A program made the translations under genes and the position numbers. From assembly GCA_036346205.1 (NCBI GenBank), contig JARFJB010002137.1, positions 368,501 to 432,500 of the forward strand: DNA of 64,000 nt, given 5' to 3'. Shown here piece after piece: positions 21,481-32,879 of this stretch (position 1 is its first letter; each line of letters opens with the position of its first letter). The stretch comes from Vesta saturnalis. Lineage: Eukaryota; Arthropoda; Insecta; Coleoptera; Lampyridae. The notes under the pieces are model-generated. The model was given only the letters and a program-made list of their open reading frames with translations. It was not told the origin of the DNA and made no database searches.

Positions 21481-23204
21481 AGCGTCCCACACAAATAGTA
21501 AACGAAAGTTTTGTTGCGCGAAAATTTCCCTGGACATAGCATTTTACGCATTGGTGATGTGAACTGTTCCCCACGATCTTGGATAGTACTAGAAGGTACT
21601 TGTTTATGATATACCCAAAAGATGGTTCAACAGCCTCAATTACAGAAAAAGAAGAATTGGAGACTTATGGTATGCAAGTCTGCTTTCTTATCTCACATCA
21701 TAATTGTTGATTAATACCATTGATTCTAGTTTTATTGGACAATATAATTTTGTAGTAATTTTTTGTTGCAGTTTTGAAATTCAAACCATACATATTTTGA
21801 AGATTCTCTTTTCAAATAGTTCTTACTATGCTGTCGCACCATTCAACTAGGGCATTCGTTTCTTCACTTATACATGTTTACTTTTATTATCTCAGTGAAA
21901 TCATTTATTCTGATCTTAGCTGCAATCATTATTTTGCGCAATTTTTTCCTTTTAAACCTAGTAGGATCGAGGTCTCAACAGGAGGTGAATACCTTTAGCG
22001 AGCATGTTATGAATTACCGAAAGCAAAGTGATACCAGTATAGCCATAGACTACCCATGAACACTTAGATTTGGTAAAAGTTAACCTGGAATATGATCAAC
22101 TTTAATGTCCTAAAAAACACTGACAACGCCTAAGCACATATTGTAAAAGTCCAATAATACCGATCTGTCAAGAAAAACTAAGTAAAACGTTTTAGCGCTT
22201 GAGATAAAAGATGCAAGTAATTGAGAAGATTCATTATTTCATATACTGTAAATTTTATTAAGAAATAGCCATCAACAGCGTAAAAATGTTTTCCAAATTT
22301 CACTTAAATCGGTTATCATGTCGCTATTAGTAAAACACTGAAAAAAATTACGAACTTTGACGACTGAGACAATGTATCCCAAATAACCTTCTCTTTCCTC
22401 TGAAATTTTTCAACATCTGTGAGATCTTGGGAAACCACCCTGTACAAAATTATGCAGAAACCAAGTAGTTCTGTCAGAATAATGATTCCATAAAGAGTTG
22501 ACTAAAAATTTCGAGGAAAATCTAAGTATCGGCCATAAATCATGAATCTGCAGAGCTCGCGATGCACATCAGTAACTAGTTTGTTTACAGTTACGGACTT
22601 GATGAAAGTCAGGGAAGACCTTCATCATGGCGTCAGTCCATCTTTCTCAAAAGTCCTACACCATATTCAGGCTACACCATCACTCAGATTTTACTTAGCT
22701 ATACTTAACAATGTCTGTTTAATATCTGCATCAGTGTTGCCTTTAGGTTGTAGAAAACGAATTGCAGCGCGAATCATGCATTCGTGGGAGCTTGTGACGT
22801 TCGTTAATTGATTTCGCTTATTTTAGTCTACATTCACAACTTTTTGGTAAATTTTGTGCAATATACATAATAATTTACCATAAGTAAAACTTCTACGTTA
22901 CGCCATTCACTCTTGTAGATTATTCTTATTATGTATTCTCTTTCTAATCTTCGTTGTTGGAATTGCTGTAGTGTAGGACATGCTTGACCTAAATCACAAG
23001 TCAAGCATTGTTACAGTTGTGGAAAATCTAGTGTTACTAAACTTTTGTGTTCTGTTTGTTCTAGGAATAGGAAACCTGCAGTAGAGTCTTCTGACTTTGT
23101 ATATTATTCTGTGCTTTCTGTAATCTCGGATACTCCTTTTTCTCGTCTTTCTGATAAACGATTTCTTCTTGACTTTGTATTTGCTAGCGCTCGTACACAC
23201 TTCG
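21481..23204. other. Non-coding stretch
   Basis: No supported gene. The 61- to 89-codon frames near 21.9, 22.5 and 23.0-23.2 kb have no motifs I recognise. The last one runs into the tRNA-like head of the repeat at 23205-23418. Confidence 0.4.
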
Positions 23205-23418
23205 GTCACACTTTTAAAGGTCTGAGCAATTTAGGTGTCAGGCTTGTAAGTAAAAGGTGTTAAGTTCGAATCTGAGAGTAGCCAAGTGCTTGAAAAAAAT
23301 TGTAGTAAACGAATTCTACTCAAATGCGAAATCTGCCGTCAGGACTAAGTCTGATGATGAAGCAGAGTGCGCTACAATAATAAAAACTGTGCAAATAGGC
23401 CGATCAACTCAACTAATA
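23205..23418 (+). repeat. tRNA-headed SINE-like repeat, copy B
   Basis: The tRNA-like head runs from about 23213: GGTCTGAGCAATTTAGG as box A region, an anticodon-like CTTGTAA loop (TGT, Thr-like), and box B AAGTTCGAATCT (23262-23273). The body matches copy A (8335-8116) through CAGGACTAAGT and CTGATGA (23351-23357) to GGCCGATCAACTCAACTAAT. In this copy the stem after CTGATGA and the GAAAC strand are destroyed, so the hammerhead-like fold is lost. The two copies are in opposite orientation and about 15 kb apart. Confidence 0.55.
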
Positions 23419-24049
23419 TGAGACCACAATTACAAAACACTTATAATACACGTCTCTGTAACTGTTAATTCTATTGTCTACACACTCCGATACACCTTGG
23501 ACTTTCATATGTCTCATAGAAGACATCGAAACAGTTTAGCCTAGAATTATGTTCAGTTCAACTAATTGTCAAGGCAATGAATGTATGGTTACTAATTATA
23601 TGTACCAAATGTCCCAAATAAGATTTTAAATCTAAATGCGCAGCTTATTAATTGCTCTAAAGAGATGGGGTTGTCACTAATTGAATGCGTTTACCCAATA
23701 GTTATTTTTAAAGTTTGTTCAAATTTTATCCTATCAATACAGTGTGTTTTACTAATGTTGGTCCAATTAAAACGAAAAATGTTTATTATTTTAAATGGAA
23801 CTTCCTGTTCAATGGCATTCCAAAGAGAGATTCATCTTCTGTTCTAAAATGTGTAGTTTCATATCTTTTGTTTTCTTAACAACAACGATATTTGAGCTTT
23901 CAGGTAACACTGCAGTTTTTCTTTATTTAAACGTAGTTTGATACATAGGTAGTAATATAATTGCACCGAGCATGGGAGATGAAAACAAAATCGGAAAATT
24001 TGACAATTCATAAAAACAGAAGTCATTTAAGTACTAGGTTACTTTAAAA
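23419..24049. other. Non-coding stretch, probably 5' part of the following transposon relic
   Basis: No coding motif. A TA followed by CCAAATGTCCCAAATAAG near 23600 has the look of a Tc1/mariner end and would fit the transposase beginning at 24050, but no partner end was found. Confidence 0.3.
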
Positions 24050-24770
24050 ATGATATACTTAGCGACTGAAAAAGCTCAGACAGTATTAATTTACGCAGAA
24101 TCTAAATCTACCACTCGAACAAGGAGGGTATTTAGAAGAAAATTTGGTAAATATCCCCCTTCTGTGAATATTATTAAAAAGTGACTTGGAAATTTCTAAA
24201 AGTGACGTTCAATGGTGTCTAAAATTTTCAAATTAACTTCATATAAATTTCAGGCCTACCAAAAATGGTGCGAGTCAGATTTTGAAAAACGACTAATGGT
24301 ATGCGAAACTTTACTAGATTTATTCAGTAATGAACCTAATACGTTGTTAATTATGTCTGATGAAGCAACGTTTCACATTAGCGGAATATGTAACAAACAT
24401 AATTGCAGAATATGGGCTCTGAAAAACCCAATTATTACAATGAATTTGAACAGGATTGTCAAAAACCTATTTTCTTTACGGAACCAATTGTGACAGGTAC
24501 AAATTACACGGATATGTTGGAACAGTTTTTTTTTATCGACAGTTACTTCAAGATGGAATTAGAGACATGGTCTACTTTCAAAAAGATGGCGCACCACCTC
24601 ATTATTCATTGGTGACACGGTTTATTAAATACTTTTTTTAATCAAAAGTGAATAGGATGAGCTGGACCAATTGAGTGGTCTCTGCGATCTCCCAGATTTT
24701 TTTCTCTGGTGACATGTGAAGGATAAGTGAAGTTTAACAACTTAGAACAACTGTTACGTTGAGCCATAGA
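24050..24770 (+). pseudogene. Decayed IS630/Tc1/mariner transposase
   Basis: It starts MIYLATEKAQTVLIYAESKS, then RTRRVFRRKFGKYPPSV, an N-terminal HTH with a stop at about 24182. The next frame reads YQKWCESDFEKRLMVCE and IMSDEATFHISG (first Asp, near 24360) followed by WALKNP. Frames then alternate through KKPIFFTEP, and VYFQKDGAPPHYS gives the second Asp near 24580. The third motif survives as LPDFFLW with a stop right after it near 24710. Several frameshifts and the loss of the second HTH make it non-functional. It belongs with the DD41D-like copies of this window. Confidence 0.75.
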
Positions 24771-25097
24771 CCTTCACTGGCATCCGTCATAGGCTTTGGG
24801 CATAAGAGAATAATGCTTAAATAAAACTACTTCAATGAGTAGCCGAACCAGTTGGGACGCATTAGTTGAAGAATTACCAAACCCTACTGCTTCTAGCTTC
24901 CTAATTTCTACTTTGGTTCAAACCCACCTTATATGGGGAGACACCTACTTTCCTTACTTCACACAAACACAAACTATTGACATTAAAGTAGGATATCCAC
25001 ACTCTACATCACACCTATTCCGAAATTAATTATATGATTTATCATTTATTGTGCAAATGTTTTTCACAAATAATCATATTCGTTTAGTAAGAAACTA
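24771..25097. other. Non-coding stretch
   Basis: It contains an unrecognised 64-codon frame at 24835-25029 and no transposon end that I can define. Confidence 0.35.
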
Positions 25098-25099
25098 TA

Positions 25100-26509
25100 C
25101 TCTGTGACATAAAAAATGCATTATTAAGATGGCGTTGGAATTTTCGGACTAAACTTGGCAGAAATGTTTCACTAGTCAAATGTATTAATTGATTAAAATT
25201 TTATTCAAAATAATCCAGTAGCCATGGAACATTTGACGTTTTCCTTGTTACTTGTAACAATCGAAATTATCGGGTGTATTTATTAAGAGATTAAGTCGAT
25301 TTCGGTATTGTTTTTGGTTGGAATTCTTTTGATTTTATGCCTAGAGTGCGGAAACGTGAAAATTATCGACAACTGAGTGAATTCGACGAAGGTCGCATTA
25401 TTGGCTTACGTGAAGATGGTTTTTCATTCAGAGAAATTGCTAATCGTCTTAATCGTAATCAATCCTCTGTAGTACGGTGTTTTCAAGGATGGCCTAGGGA
25501 AGGTCAAGAATGTCGTAGAAGAGGCCAAGACAAGCAAATCTGGTCCATCTCCGATTAATGGCGTTAAGAGACCGATTCTCGAGTGCAAGATCAATAGCCG
25601 ATCAATGTTTTGTAAACGAAGGGCGTCCTGTAACCCTTCGTACAGTTTACCGTCGAATTAAAGCTTTTGGCTTGCAGTCCTATCGACCACATCTTGTGCT
25701 TCCTCTGACGGCTCTTTATCGACAGCAACGTTTGGAGTGTTGTACCTTGCGATTGGATTGGGACGTGGAATTGCATAGGGTGGTCTTCAGTGACGATTCC
25801 CAATTCTGCTTGGGAATGCATGATGGTCGCATGAGGGTCAGACGTAGACGTGGAGAACGTCGCAATGTGCAGTTTTCTGTTGAGCGGCATGTGCATCACA
25901 CTGTGGTAGTTATGGTGTGGGGTGCTATTTTTATAGAAGCAGGTCTCAGTTGGTATTCATGCGAGGCAATATGAATGCACACAGATATGTTGATGAAGTG
26001 GTAGAACCGCATATGCTTCCATTCCTCCAGAAGCTGGAAGACCCGACTTTCCAACAGGATAATGTCCGTCTCCACATTGAAAGGCATTCTGTGCGCGCTT
26101 CGAAGAGGCTAACGTCAATATCTTGCCGTGGCCACCCAGATTTCCCGACCTTTCGCCCATCGAACATGTATGGGACATGATGGACATGTGTGGGGCATGA
26201 TGGGTAGAAGGTTTAGTAATTAGCCAACCCTCCACAGGCACTAGAAGCTCTCCGGCATGAATTACAGATTGCCTGGGAGCAATACCTCAGGAAGAAATCG
26301 ACCACCCGTTGGAATCCATGTCAAGAAGGGTGCGTGAGTGTGCAGCTAATAGAGGTGGTTCAACACATTATTAATAAAAAACGGCCTTATCTTTTGTTTA
26401 ATTTCTTTGAAATTTTAATCAATTACTACATTTGACTAGTTAAATATTTCTGCCAAGTTTGGTCCAAAATTCCAACCCCATCTTGGTGTTACATTTTTAT
26501 GCCACTGAG
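25100..26509 (+). mobile_element. Tc1-like element, 1.41 kb, with long inverted repeats
   Basis: The left end from 25100 (CTCTGTGACATAAAAA) and the inverse complement of the right end (CTCAGTGGCATAAAAATG, ending at 26509) stay aligned for about 104 bp, through GATGG, GTTGGAATTTT, AACTTGGCAGAAAT and TAGTCAAATGTA. Scattered mismatches are present. TA flanks both sides (25098-25099 and 26510-26511). One broken transposase gene lies inside on the + strand. The size suits Tc1; the TIR is longer than the few tens of bases of simple Tc1 elements. Confidence 0.92.
25337..26190 (+). pseudogene. Tc1-family transposase (DD34E type), frameshifted
   Basis: The start MPRVRKRENYRQLSEFDEG leads into an HTH of paired-domain type (GRIIGLREDGFSFREIANRL). 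A shift near 25550 opens a 139-codon frame with the second HTH (VTLRTVYRRIKAFGL) and VVFSDDSQFCL, the first catalytic Asp. A shift near 25950 opens NAHRYVDEVVEPHMLPFLQ, then FQQDNVRLHIERHS with the second Asp. A last shift gives PDLSPIEHVWDMM with the catalytic Glu near 26160; a small GGACATGATG duplication follows. All three acidic residues can still be read, but in three different frames, so no protein is made. Confidence 0.9.
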
Positions 26510-26511
26510 TA

Positions 26512-26936
26512 TAATAGAGTACTTCATCTCCAGTATGTTTAGTTTATTTATACTCGTACATTTATTCTAGTTGGCCAAAAAGGTCTTTTATTTTATTGTC
26601 ATTTTTGTCCTTGAACCACTTTACCTTTGTTTCGTCAAAAAAAATTAATGATTCTGCTCTAAACGTGAAAAACTATTTGAACTTCACACGGTATGGATAT
26701 AGAGAAACAAGAAGCTTAGACACAGGTGAAACTCCTTCAAATATGATCTTGCTCAATAATCACCGTTATCAATAATAGGAAGCTTCCAATGACATCCATT
26801 AGTCAATTTTTGTAACCTGCGTGTTAAATGAACTAATGATGTACATGTGTCTACCTTATATTTTTGTAGGTTCTACAAGGTATAATATATTATCATTAAA
26901 TTAATGACGTGCATCATTCGTTGTTATATACGTGTA
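26512..26936. other. Non-coding spacer between two transposons
   Basis: Nothing recognisable between the Tc1 element and the DD41D element. Confidence 0.4.
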
Positions 26937-26938
26937 TA

Positions 26939-28905
26939 CAGTGTGGAACAGCCAAATGAAATAAATTTAGTAACCCATTATTATGCATTTTTTTTTAGAA
27001 AATCCTGAGACACGTCAATTTCTAATTTTAAAATGACATCTTGCCACGTAAAATATCATCCCTAATTTCAACATCCTTAAAGTGACAGCTACAATCCCTA
27101 AATTTTCAAATTGGGAGTAGGGGCTTGTGATACGTCAATTGAAAGGTCTTTTCATTCTCTATTCAAAACTGCTATAGTTTTAAATTTTATTGCAGAAATT
27201 AACTAGAAAAACGGATAAGCTTCTCCAGCGTAGGAAATTCGTTACATTAAAATAAAATTCTTATAAGTAATACTATTTGTCAATTTTAGGTTCTTAAATG
27301 TTAATAATAACAAAAAATAAATGTCTTTAGTTGCCGACATTCCCTATAATAAGATAAAAACTTACTAATAAATACATGCAATTTTTGCTCGACAATCGAA
27401 CGACAAAAATCAGCAAGCAGCAAATGAACAAACTTGAAATTTAAGAACTTGGCCATTATCAGCTTTAGTGAAATTACCTTTAAACGTGATTGTCATGGTG
27501 ACAATAGTTGATAGTTGTCAGTGTTAACATTTTTGCTTTAATTTTCGTGTTGCAATTAAGAGAAATGGGTTACCTAACAGAAAAGCGTAAGATAACGATT
27601 CTGCAGATGATTGGTTACGGAAACAGAACACGAACGCAGGCCGAAGTTGTTCGCCTATTTCAAGAAAAATATACGGAGTTGCCGCCGATATCTCAAGGTA
27701 CCGTAAGTAAAATAGAGAAGCAGTTTCGGGAACGAGGATATGTACGACAACTAAAGAAAAATCCTCCCAATAAACTCGGCGATGATCAGAAATTGGATGT
27801 AATGCTTATTGTTGAAGAAAATCCACATTCGTCGGCTCGTCAAACAGCTTCAGCATTAAATATTAGGCATTCTTCAATTCTCCGCGTTTTGGTAGAAAAT
27901 CAGATGCACCCGTATAAACTGCTACCAACTAATGAGCTCGCGGAAGACGATTTTGATAGACGAATTCTCTTTTGTGAACAAATGATGCAAATGATAGATG
28001 ACAATACTTTACAAATATAAAATGTTTTATTTTCGGATGAATCTACATCTACTCTTCACGGCCATGTTAATCGCCAAACCTGTCGTTACTGGTCCAGAGA
28101 AAACCCCCACTAGATGAGGGAACTACACGCAAAACCTTGTGAAAGTAAATGTTTGGGCAGGAATAATTGAAGAAAACATCATTATCCCTTCTTCATCGAC
28201 GGCAGTTTGAATGGAGAAACTTACTTAGAGCTGCTCCAAAATAATGTTGTACCGGCGATTGCAAACTCGTATCCAGCCACAACTTCCAGGTAATGGCTCC
28301 AGCAGGATGGCGCACCAGCACATTACGAAGTCAATGTTCGGCAATATCTCCACCTAATCTTTCCAAATCGATGGATAGGGAGACGTGGTTCTGTAGAATG
28401 GCCTGCACGATCACCTGATCTCACGTCGTTAGACCTATGGGGATATGTAAAAAGTATGGTCTATAAAACCAAACCCGGCGATGTAGCTGACTTAAGGAAG
28501 AAGAATAACACTGGCAATTAGGTCGATTACCCCACAGATGTTAACTAACGTTAGAAGACATTTCTATTTACGTCTAGGATGCTGCCAAGACGCTGGAGGC
28601 ATGCATTTTGAACATATGCTCCATTAATGATTTTTTTTATTATTGTTTTATCTGTTTTCTTGTTAATTTTTGCAATTTAAAACCATAACAGTTTTGAATA
28701 GAGAATAAAAAGATCTTTCAAATGAAGTATCACAAGCCCCTACTTCTAATTTGAAAATTTAGGGGTTGTAGCTGTCACCTTAAGGGATGTCATTTTTACG
28801 TGACAAGATGTCATTTTAAAATTAAAAATTGACGTGTCTCAGGATTTTCTAAAAATTCATAATAATGGAGCTATTCAATTTATTCCATTTGGCTGTTCCA
28901 CACTG
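26939..28905 (+). mobile_element. DD41D-type IS630/Tc1/mariner element, 1.97 kb, with about 240 bp TIRs
   Basis: The left arm (about 26939-27187, beginning CAGTGTGGAACAGCCAAATG) and the inverted right arm (about 28675-28905) match along their length with small indels. Shared blocks include GAAAATCCTGAGACACGTCA, TAGGGGCTTGTGATAC and ATTCTCTATTCAAAACTG. TA flanks both ends (26937-26938 and 28906-28907). A decayed transposase on the + strand occupies the middle. This is the best preserved complete member of the DD41D-like group here. Confidence 0.92.
27565..28600 (+). pseudogene. DD41D-type transposase, with stops and frameshifts
   Basis: I prefer the ATG at 27565 (MGYLTEKRKITILQMIG) over the upstream ATG-like start, because the HTH homology begins there: TRTQAEVVRLFQEKY, then ISQGTVSKIEKQF; then the second HTH (SARQTASALNIRHSSILRVL) and FDRRILFCEQMM. 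A stop at 28018 precedes VLFSDEST with the first Asp. After further breaks come FFIDGSLNGETYLELLQ, LQQDGAPAHYE (second Asp) and WPARSPDLTSLDLWGYVK (third Asp). I count 41 residues between the second and third Asp, which places it in the DD41D group (rosa-like). A few residues are missing after the third Asp. Confidence 0.9.
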
Positions 28906-29083
28906 TATACATGTATCCAGGTGTGCAGTGAAGGTATACCAAAACCTTATTATTCCATTACTCTCTTCATTAGCAGATTATTCAGGTCATTTGTTTCCCG
29001 TACATTGCCTCTCTCTAACTTAATTTAACTTAACCTTCACGCCATTCCCTTGCGGGGTAGGCAAAACAATCCCTGTCTCTTAT

Positions 29084-29506
29084 TTATTTTTCATTCACAA
29101 TCTTTCGCCATGCTTTCCTATCTCTGCATACCTCCCTAGCTTCCGCAAGATTCATACATAGTCTCTGACATGCCCTTTTGTTTTTAGAACTCCTTATCTT
29201 TCTTTCCTTTATCAAAGATTCTACTACATTCGGCCAAGTTTTACGCGGCCTACCAGGCCCGGCCTTTCCCCTAACGTGACCCACATATATTTGTTTCGTT
29301 AACCTTATGTTATTCATTCTCTCAATGTGACCAAACCAACGTAATGTACAACTTTTATATCTATCCATCATCGTCTTTTCCTCACCACACTCCCTCATTA
29401 CGCATTCATTTTTTATCTTGTCCCTTCTCGTTTTACCACATGCGCTTCTCAGAAATCTCATACCCACAGCATTTATTTTTATTTCGTGCTTTTTTGACAT
29501 ACCCAT
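29084..29506 (-). pseudogene. C-terminal part of the same LINE ORF
   Basis: It continues the RT polyprotein in another frame: MRFLRSACGKTRRDKIKN, ECGEEKTMMDRYKSCTLRWFGHIERM, RGKAGPGRPRKTWPNVV and DRKAWRKIVNEK, a tail common to many insect APE-type LINEs. It overlaps the 3' end of the main frame by about 28 bases because of a single frameshift. The + strand frames here are antisense. Confidence 0.85.
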
Positions 29507-30849
29507 GTCTCACTTCCATACAGTACTGATGGGACGAATACGCCATTATAGATTGCTCGTTCCGCAGCTAGGCTCATGCTTTCATTTCTCATTATCGTCC
29601 ACATACTTCCAATCACTTTCCTTCCAGCATTGACCCTTCGTCCAATCTCGCTCTCAATTGTACCATCTGTAGTAAACATTCTACCGAGATATACCAGCTC
29701 GTCCACTTGCTCCACGATTTCCTCTTGCAGAGTAAATACTCTACTCTCCTTTTTACCTTCCCGATTGAACACCACAATCTTAGTTTTGTTCGCGTTTACC
29801 TTTAGGTCCATGCTCTCACAGACTGTATCAAACTTCCTCAGAGCGGTTTGCAGCTCATCCGCACTGTCACTTAATAAGACTGTGTCATCTGCATACACCA
29901 GGAGTCGTACATTTACGTCACCAACCATTACACCATTTGTATCGTTACATGCTTGTCTAATTATCCATGTATACATTGAACAACCACAGCCTTGTCGCAC
30001 TCCTTGCTCAATATTAAAGTATTCACTCACACCTCCTCTCACCCTAACACATGCCCGACTACCGTTGTATACTGCCCTTATTCCATTTATTAGACCTTTA
30101 TTTACGCCATATTCATTTAATATTTCCCACAGCTTCTCTCTATTCACTCTGTCATATGCTTTCTCCAGATCTACAAACGCACAGTACAACTTCCTTTTTA
30201 CCTTTAAACACTTTTCGATCACCTGCTGGAGAGCAACCATCTGATCGACACATCCTCTCCCTGGCATGAAGCCACCTTGCACATCCCACATCTTAGATTG
30301 TGTAGTTTCTCGTACTCCATCAATCAGTATTCTTCCAAATACTTTACCAGGCACGCTGAGCAAGCTTATTCCTCTGTAGTTCTTACAATCACTCTTGTTC
30401 CCCTTACCTTTATACAATGGTACAATGATCGCGCTTTTCCAATCACTCGGCACTTTTCCACACGTAAGGCATACATTGAATAATTCACGCAATCTTCGTA
30501 TAAGCTTTGTACCACCATACTTGAGCATTTCACCAGTGATTTCATCTATGCCTGCTCCCTTGCCGTTTTTCAACCTTCCTACCGTTTTCTCTACCTCAAT
30601 TATTCCAATATCCTTCTCAGTTTCATTCATCATTTCTTCTATATTCTCCTTATTTAACCCTTCAGTCTTACGTTCCTCACTACTGTACAGCTTTCCGAAA
30701 TACTCTTGCCAGCATTTCCTCACTTCACAATCGTCCCATACTATTTCGTTTCTATCATTCATCACTCCTGCAGCGTTCTGTTTTGGGCCACGTTTTGTAT
30801 TTTGACCCATTTCCAGAAGAGTTTTTGTTTCCTCAAAATCATTCTGCAT
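29479..30849 (-). pseudogene. LINE reverse transcriptase, 456-codon open frame with a damaged RT motif
   Basis: The frame holds the RT fingers/palm in order: GKGAGIDEITGEMLKYGG, KSAIIVPLYKGKG, NYRGISLLSVPGKVFGRIL, QGGFMPGRGCVDQM, the catalytic Asp in FVDLEKAYDRVNR (about 30150-30180), GVRQGC (about 29990), LLVYADDTVLL with the two catalytic Asp (about 29885-29898), then the thumb (KVNANKTKIVVFN, DELVYLGRMF). After GVRQGC the usual VxSPWLFN block is missing; the frame reads GCSMYTWIIRQA. In the neighbouring frame the same bases give LFNVYMDN, so a small deletion shifted the frame without closing it. The end near 29495 is a frameshift into the tail frame (29084-29506). Probably inactive. Confidence 0.88.
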
Positions 30850-31745
30850 TTCTCTCCTTCCACAGCCATCACTTCCTCTTTACTTATTCTCACTGCCTCC
30901 TTCGCTTCTTTGTTTCTTAATCTGTACACCTCATACAATCGTTTCTTCTCAGTCTCATTTTTTGCAGCAATCATTGCCATGTACGCATCTTTTTCTTACA
31001 TACTGCCTTTTTACCGACTCATTCCACCAAGCACATTTTTTCTGTCTACCTACAATCACTCTTCCACATATTCGCACGGCACAGTTGACAACAGAGTTTT
31101 TCAAGCTTATCCATGCACTTTCAACGTCAGTGTCTTTTATTTGTTCGTTCCACACTGCTTCATTCACATTCAACTCTTTATTGACAGCATCTGCGTATTT
31201 CATTCTCGCACCATTATCCACTAGTTTGTCAACCCTAATTCTGGACGTTCGCACTACGTTTGCTTTCCTTCTCCACACCCACTTTTTTCCTAGACACACT
31301 CTCGATACAACCAAAAAGTGGTCCGATCCACATTCCGCTCCGCGCATTACTTTTGTGTCTTTCACCAGGTTTCTAAGCCGTTCATCATACACTATCAAGT
31401 CTATCATACTTTTAGATTCACCTCTTTACCATGTATACATATTCACATTTTATGTTTAAACCACGTATTGGATACAAACAGGCTTCTTTCCACACAGATG
31501 TTCAGCAGGTGTTCACCATTCTCATTGATTCTTTGGTCTCCGAACTTTCCTAGAACGCGTTCACTATGTTCTCTCTGTACACCCACCCATCCGTTCATAT
31601 CCCCTAATATAATCACTCTTTCGTTTGGCTTACATACGTTCAACACGTTCTCCACTTCATTCCAGAAGTTCTCACGCTCCTGGTCTCTTTCTCCATTCAC
31701 GGGTGCATAGCGTGCAATAAGAAAAATTCTTCGAAACACTTTCAT
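30762..31745 (-). pseudogene. LINE endonuclease (APE) C-terminal half and linker
   Basis: The frame from 31745 reads FLIARYAPVNGERDQERENFWNEV and VIILGDMNGWVG, the GDMN/GDFN metal-binding block of APE-type endonucleases. A frame break near 31420 leads to MIDLIVYDERL and CGSDHFLVV, the terminal SDH catalytic motif. The linker (ICGRVIVGRQKKCAWWNE) follows and breaks again near 30960 before joining the RT frame. The N-terminal Asn/Glu motifs of the nuclease are missing. Confidence 0.85.
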
Positions 31746-31750
31746 TCCTC

Positions 31751-32879
31751 TCTCTAAATACCACTATAACCATTCCACTATCTCCTTTTCCTTTGTCTCT
31801 CATCCAGCACTAATTTTCCAATGTTTCCTTAAAATTCCTCTCAAAATCTGGTCTATCCAGTTCCTTTTCACTTTTCCTGTATTACTTAATGATTGTCTCA
31901 CGTGCCCTTCTTTCTTTTCTAATCATATCACTACACTTTTTTTAAATCATTCACATTTCCTCACAGAAGCCACTAACTCCTTGCACAGCCCCTTTACGTC
32001 AACACTCTTTAACCATTATATCCATGACCTCCTCATCTAGTATTACCATCCAATTCGTCACCTTATAAAATATCTTCTATTTATTCCAGATTTTTATTAA
32101 CACTCCCGCGAATCCTCAGTAAGGAGTTACGTATCTCACTGGTATACGACGCTTCCCATAAATTCTATTACATCATCTAAAGTTTGCAGTGGCACCGTTT
32201 GCCTCGTGTATGAAGAGAGTAGAAACTAAATGTTATTAATAACTGCTTAACTACCGTACCTTGCATGCCTCCAGTAGGACTTCAAGAACTACCAAACTTG
32301 TTTCTCTTTAATAACAATACTAAAGTTTTAACTAAATTCAACGTAAGTTTGCATTGGAAGTATACAAAAAGGATACAACTCATTGCGTAGTGACGTTAGG
32401 ATGTTGTGAAGAAGGAAGACACTTTGATGGACACGGAACAAACTTGCTTAGTCTGCAAATACCAACACTGGTTATCAAAGTGACGTAAACGATACTAACT
32501 CGTAGGTCCTATATCAATTCAACTTCAAACCCAGCTTCTGATGAAAGTGAAATGCTTGATAAACATACATCCAATACTAAAGCTTGGACTTTTACTTTAG
32601 CATTTCAATTAACAAAAACGAGATCTGACGGTAATGATACTGATGATGAAGCTTTGCCTTGTATCTGTATTGTATATTATTAATTTCGGTTTGCCAAATT
32701 CAACTGCATGACTGCATATATTCATATCCAATAAAATCGTTAGACGACCAGATAACTCCCTTAGAAGGACGTCTATAACATTCTTTCTATCAATGTTTTA
32801 CTGAAATATATAATAAGTTGGCATCCATCCTATTCTTACTAGATTTCTCGTAGGTCTTTGGGAAATTTATATTTTGTAA
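31751..32879. other. Non-coding stretch, possibly decayed LINE 5' sequence
   Basis: The first 400 bp may be the lost start of the LINE endonuclease. Near 32390-32440 the + strand reads TLGCCEEGRHFDGHG, faintly like the C-terminus of Tc1/mariner-type transposases, too short to call. Confidence 0.3.

Larger units (their letters stand above)
29015..31750 (-). mobile_element. APE-type non-LTR retrotransposon (LINE), 5'-decayed
   Basis: Sense is the minus strand. The order from 31.75 kb down is endonuclease, linker, reverse transcriptase, C-terminal tail, then a 3' UTR that ends near 29015 in TTAAGTTAAATTAAGTTAG. The 3' UTR contains CTACCCCGCAAGGGAATGG. Upstream of about 31750 the endonuclease N-terminus is not readable, so the copy is 5'-truncated or decayed there. 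No target-site duplication was found. This family differs from those at 38.5 kb and 44 kb. The clade is uncertain (RTE or a related APE-bearing group). Confidence 0.85.

Noticed and set aside
25591..26241. Minus-strand frames inside the Tc1 element
   Set aside because: Antisense to the transposase; no independent motif.
29576..31459. Long + strand frames (up to 222 codons) across the 29-31.7 kb LINE
   Set aside because: They are antisense to the LINE endonuclease and reverse transcriptase on the minus strand; the Ser/Phe/Leu-rich composition is that of an antisense reading.
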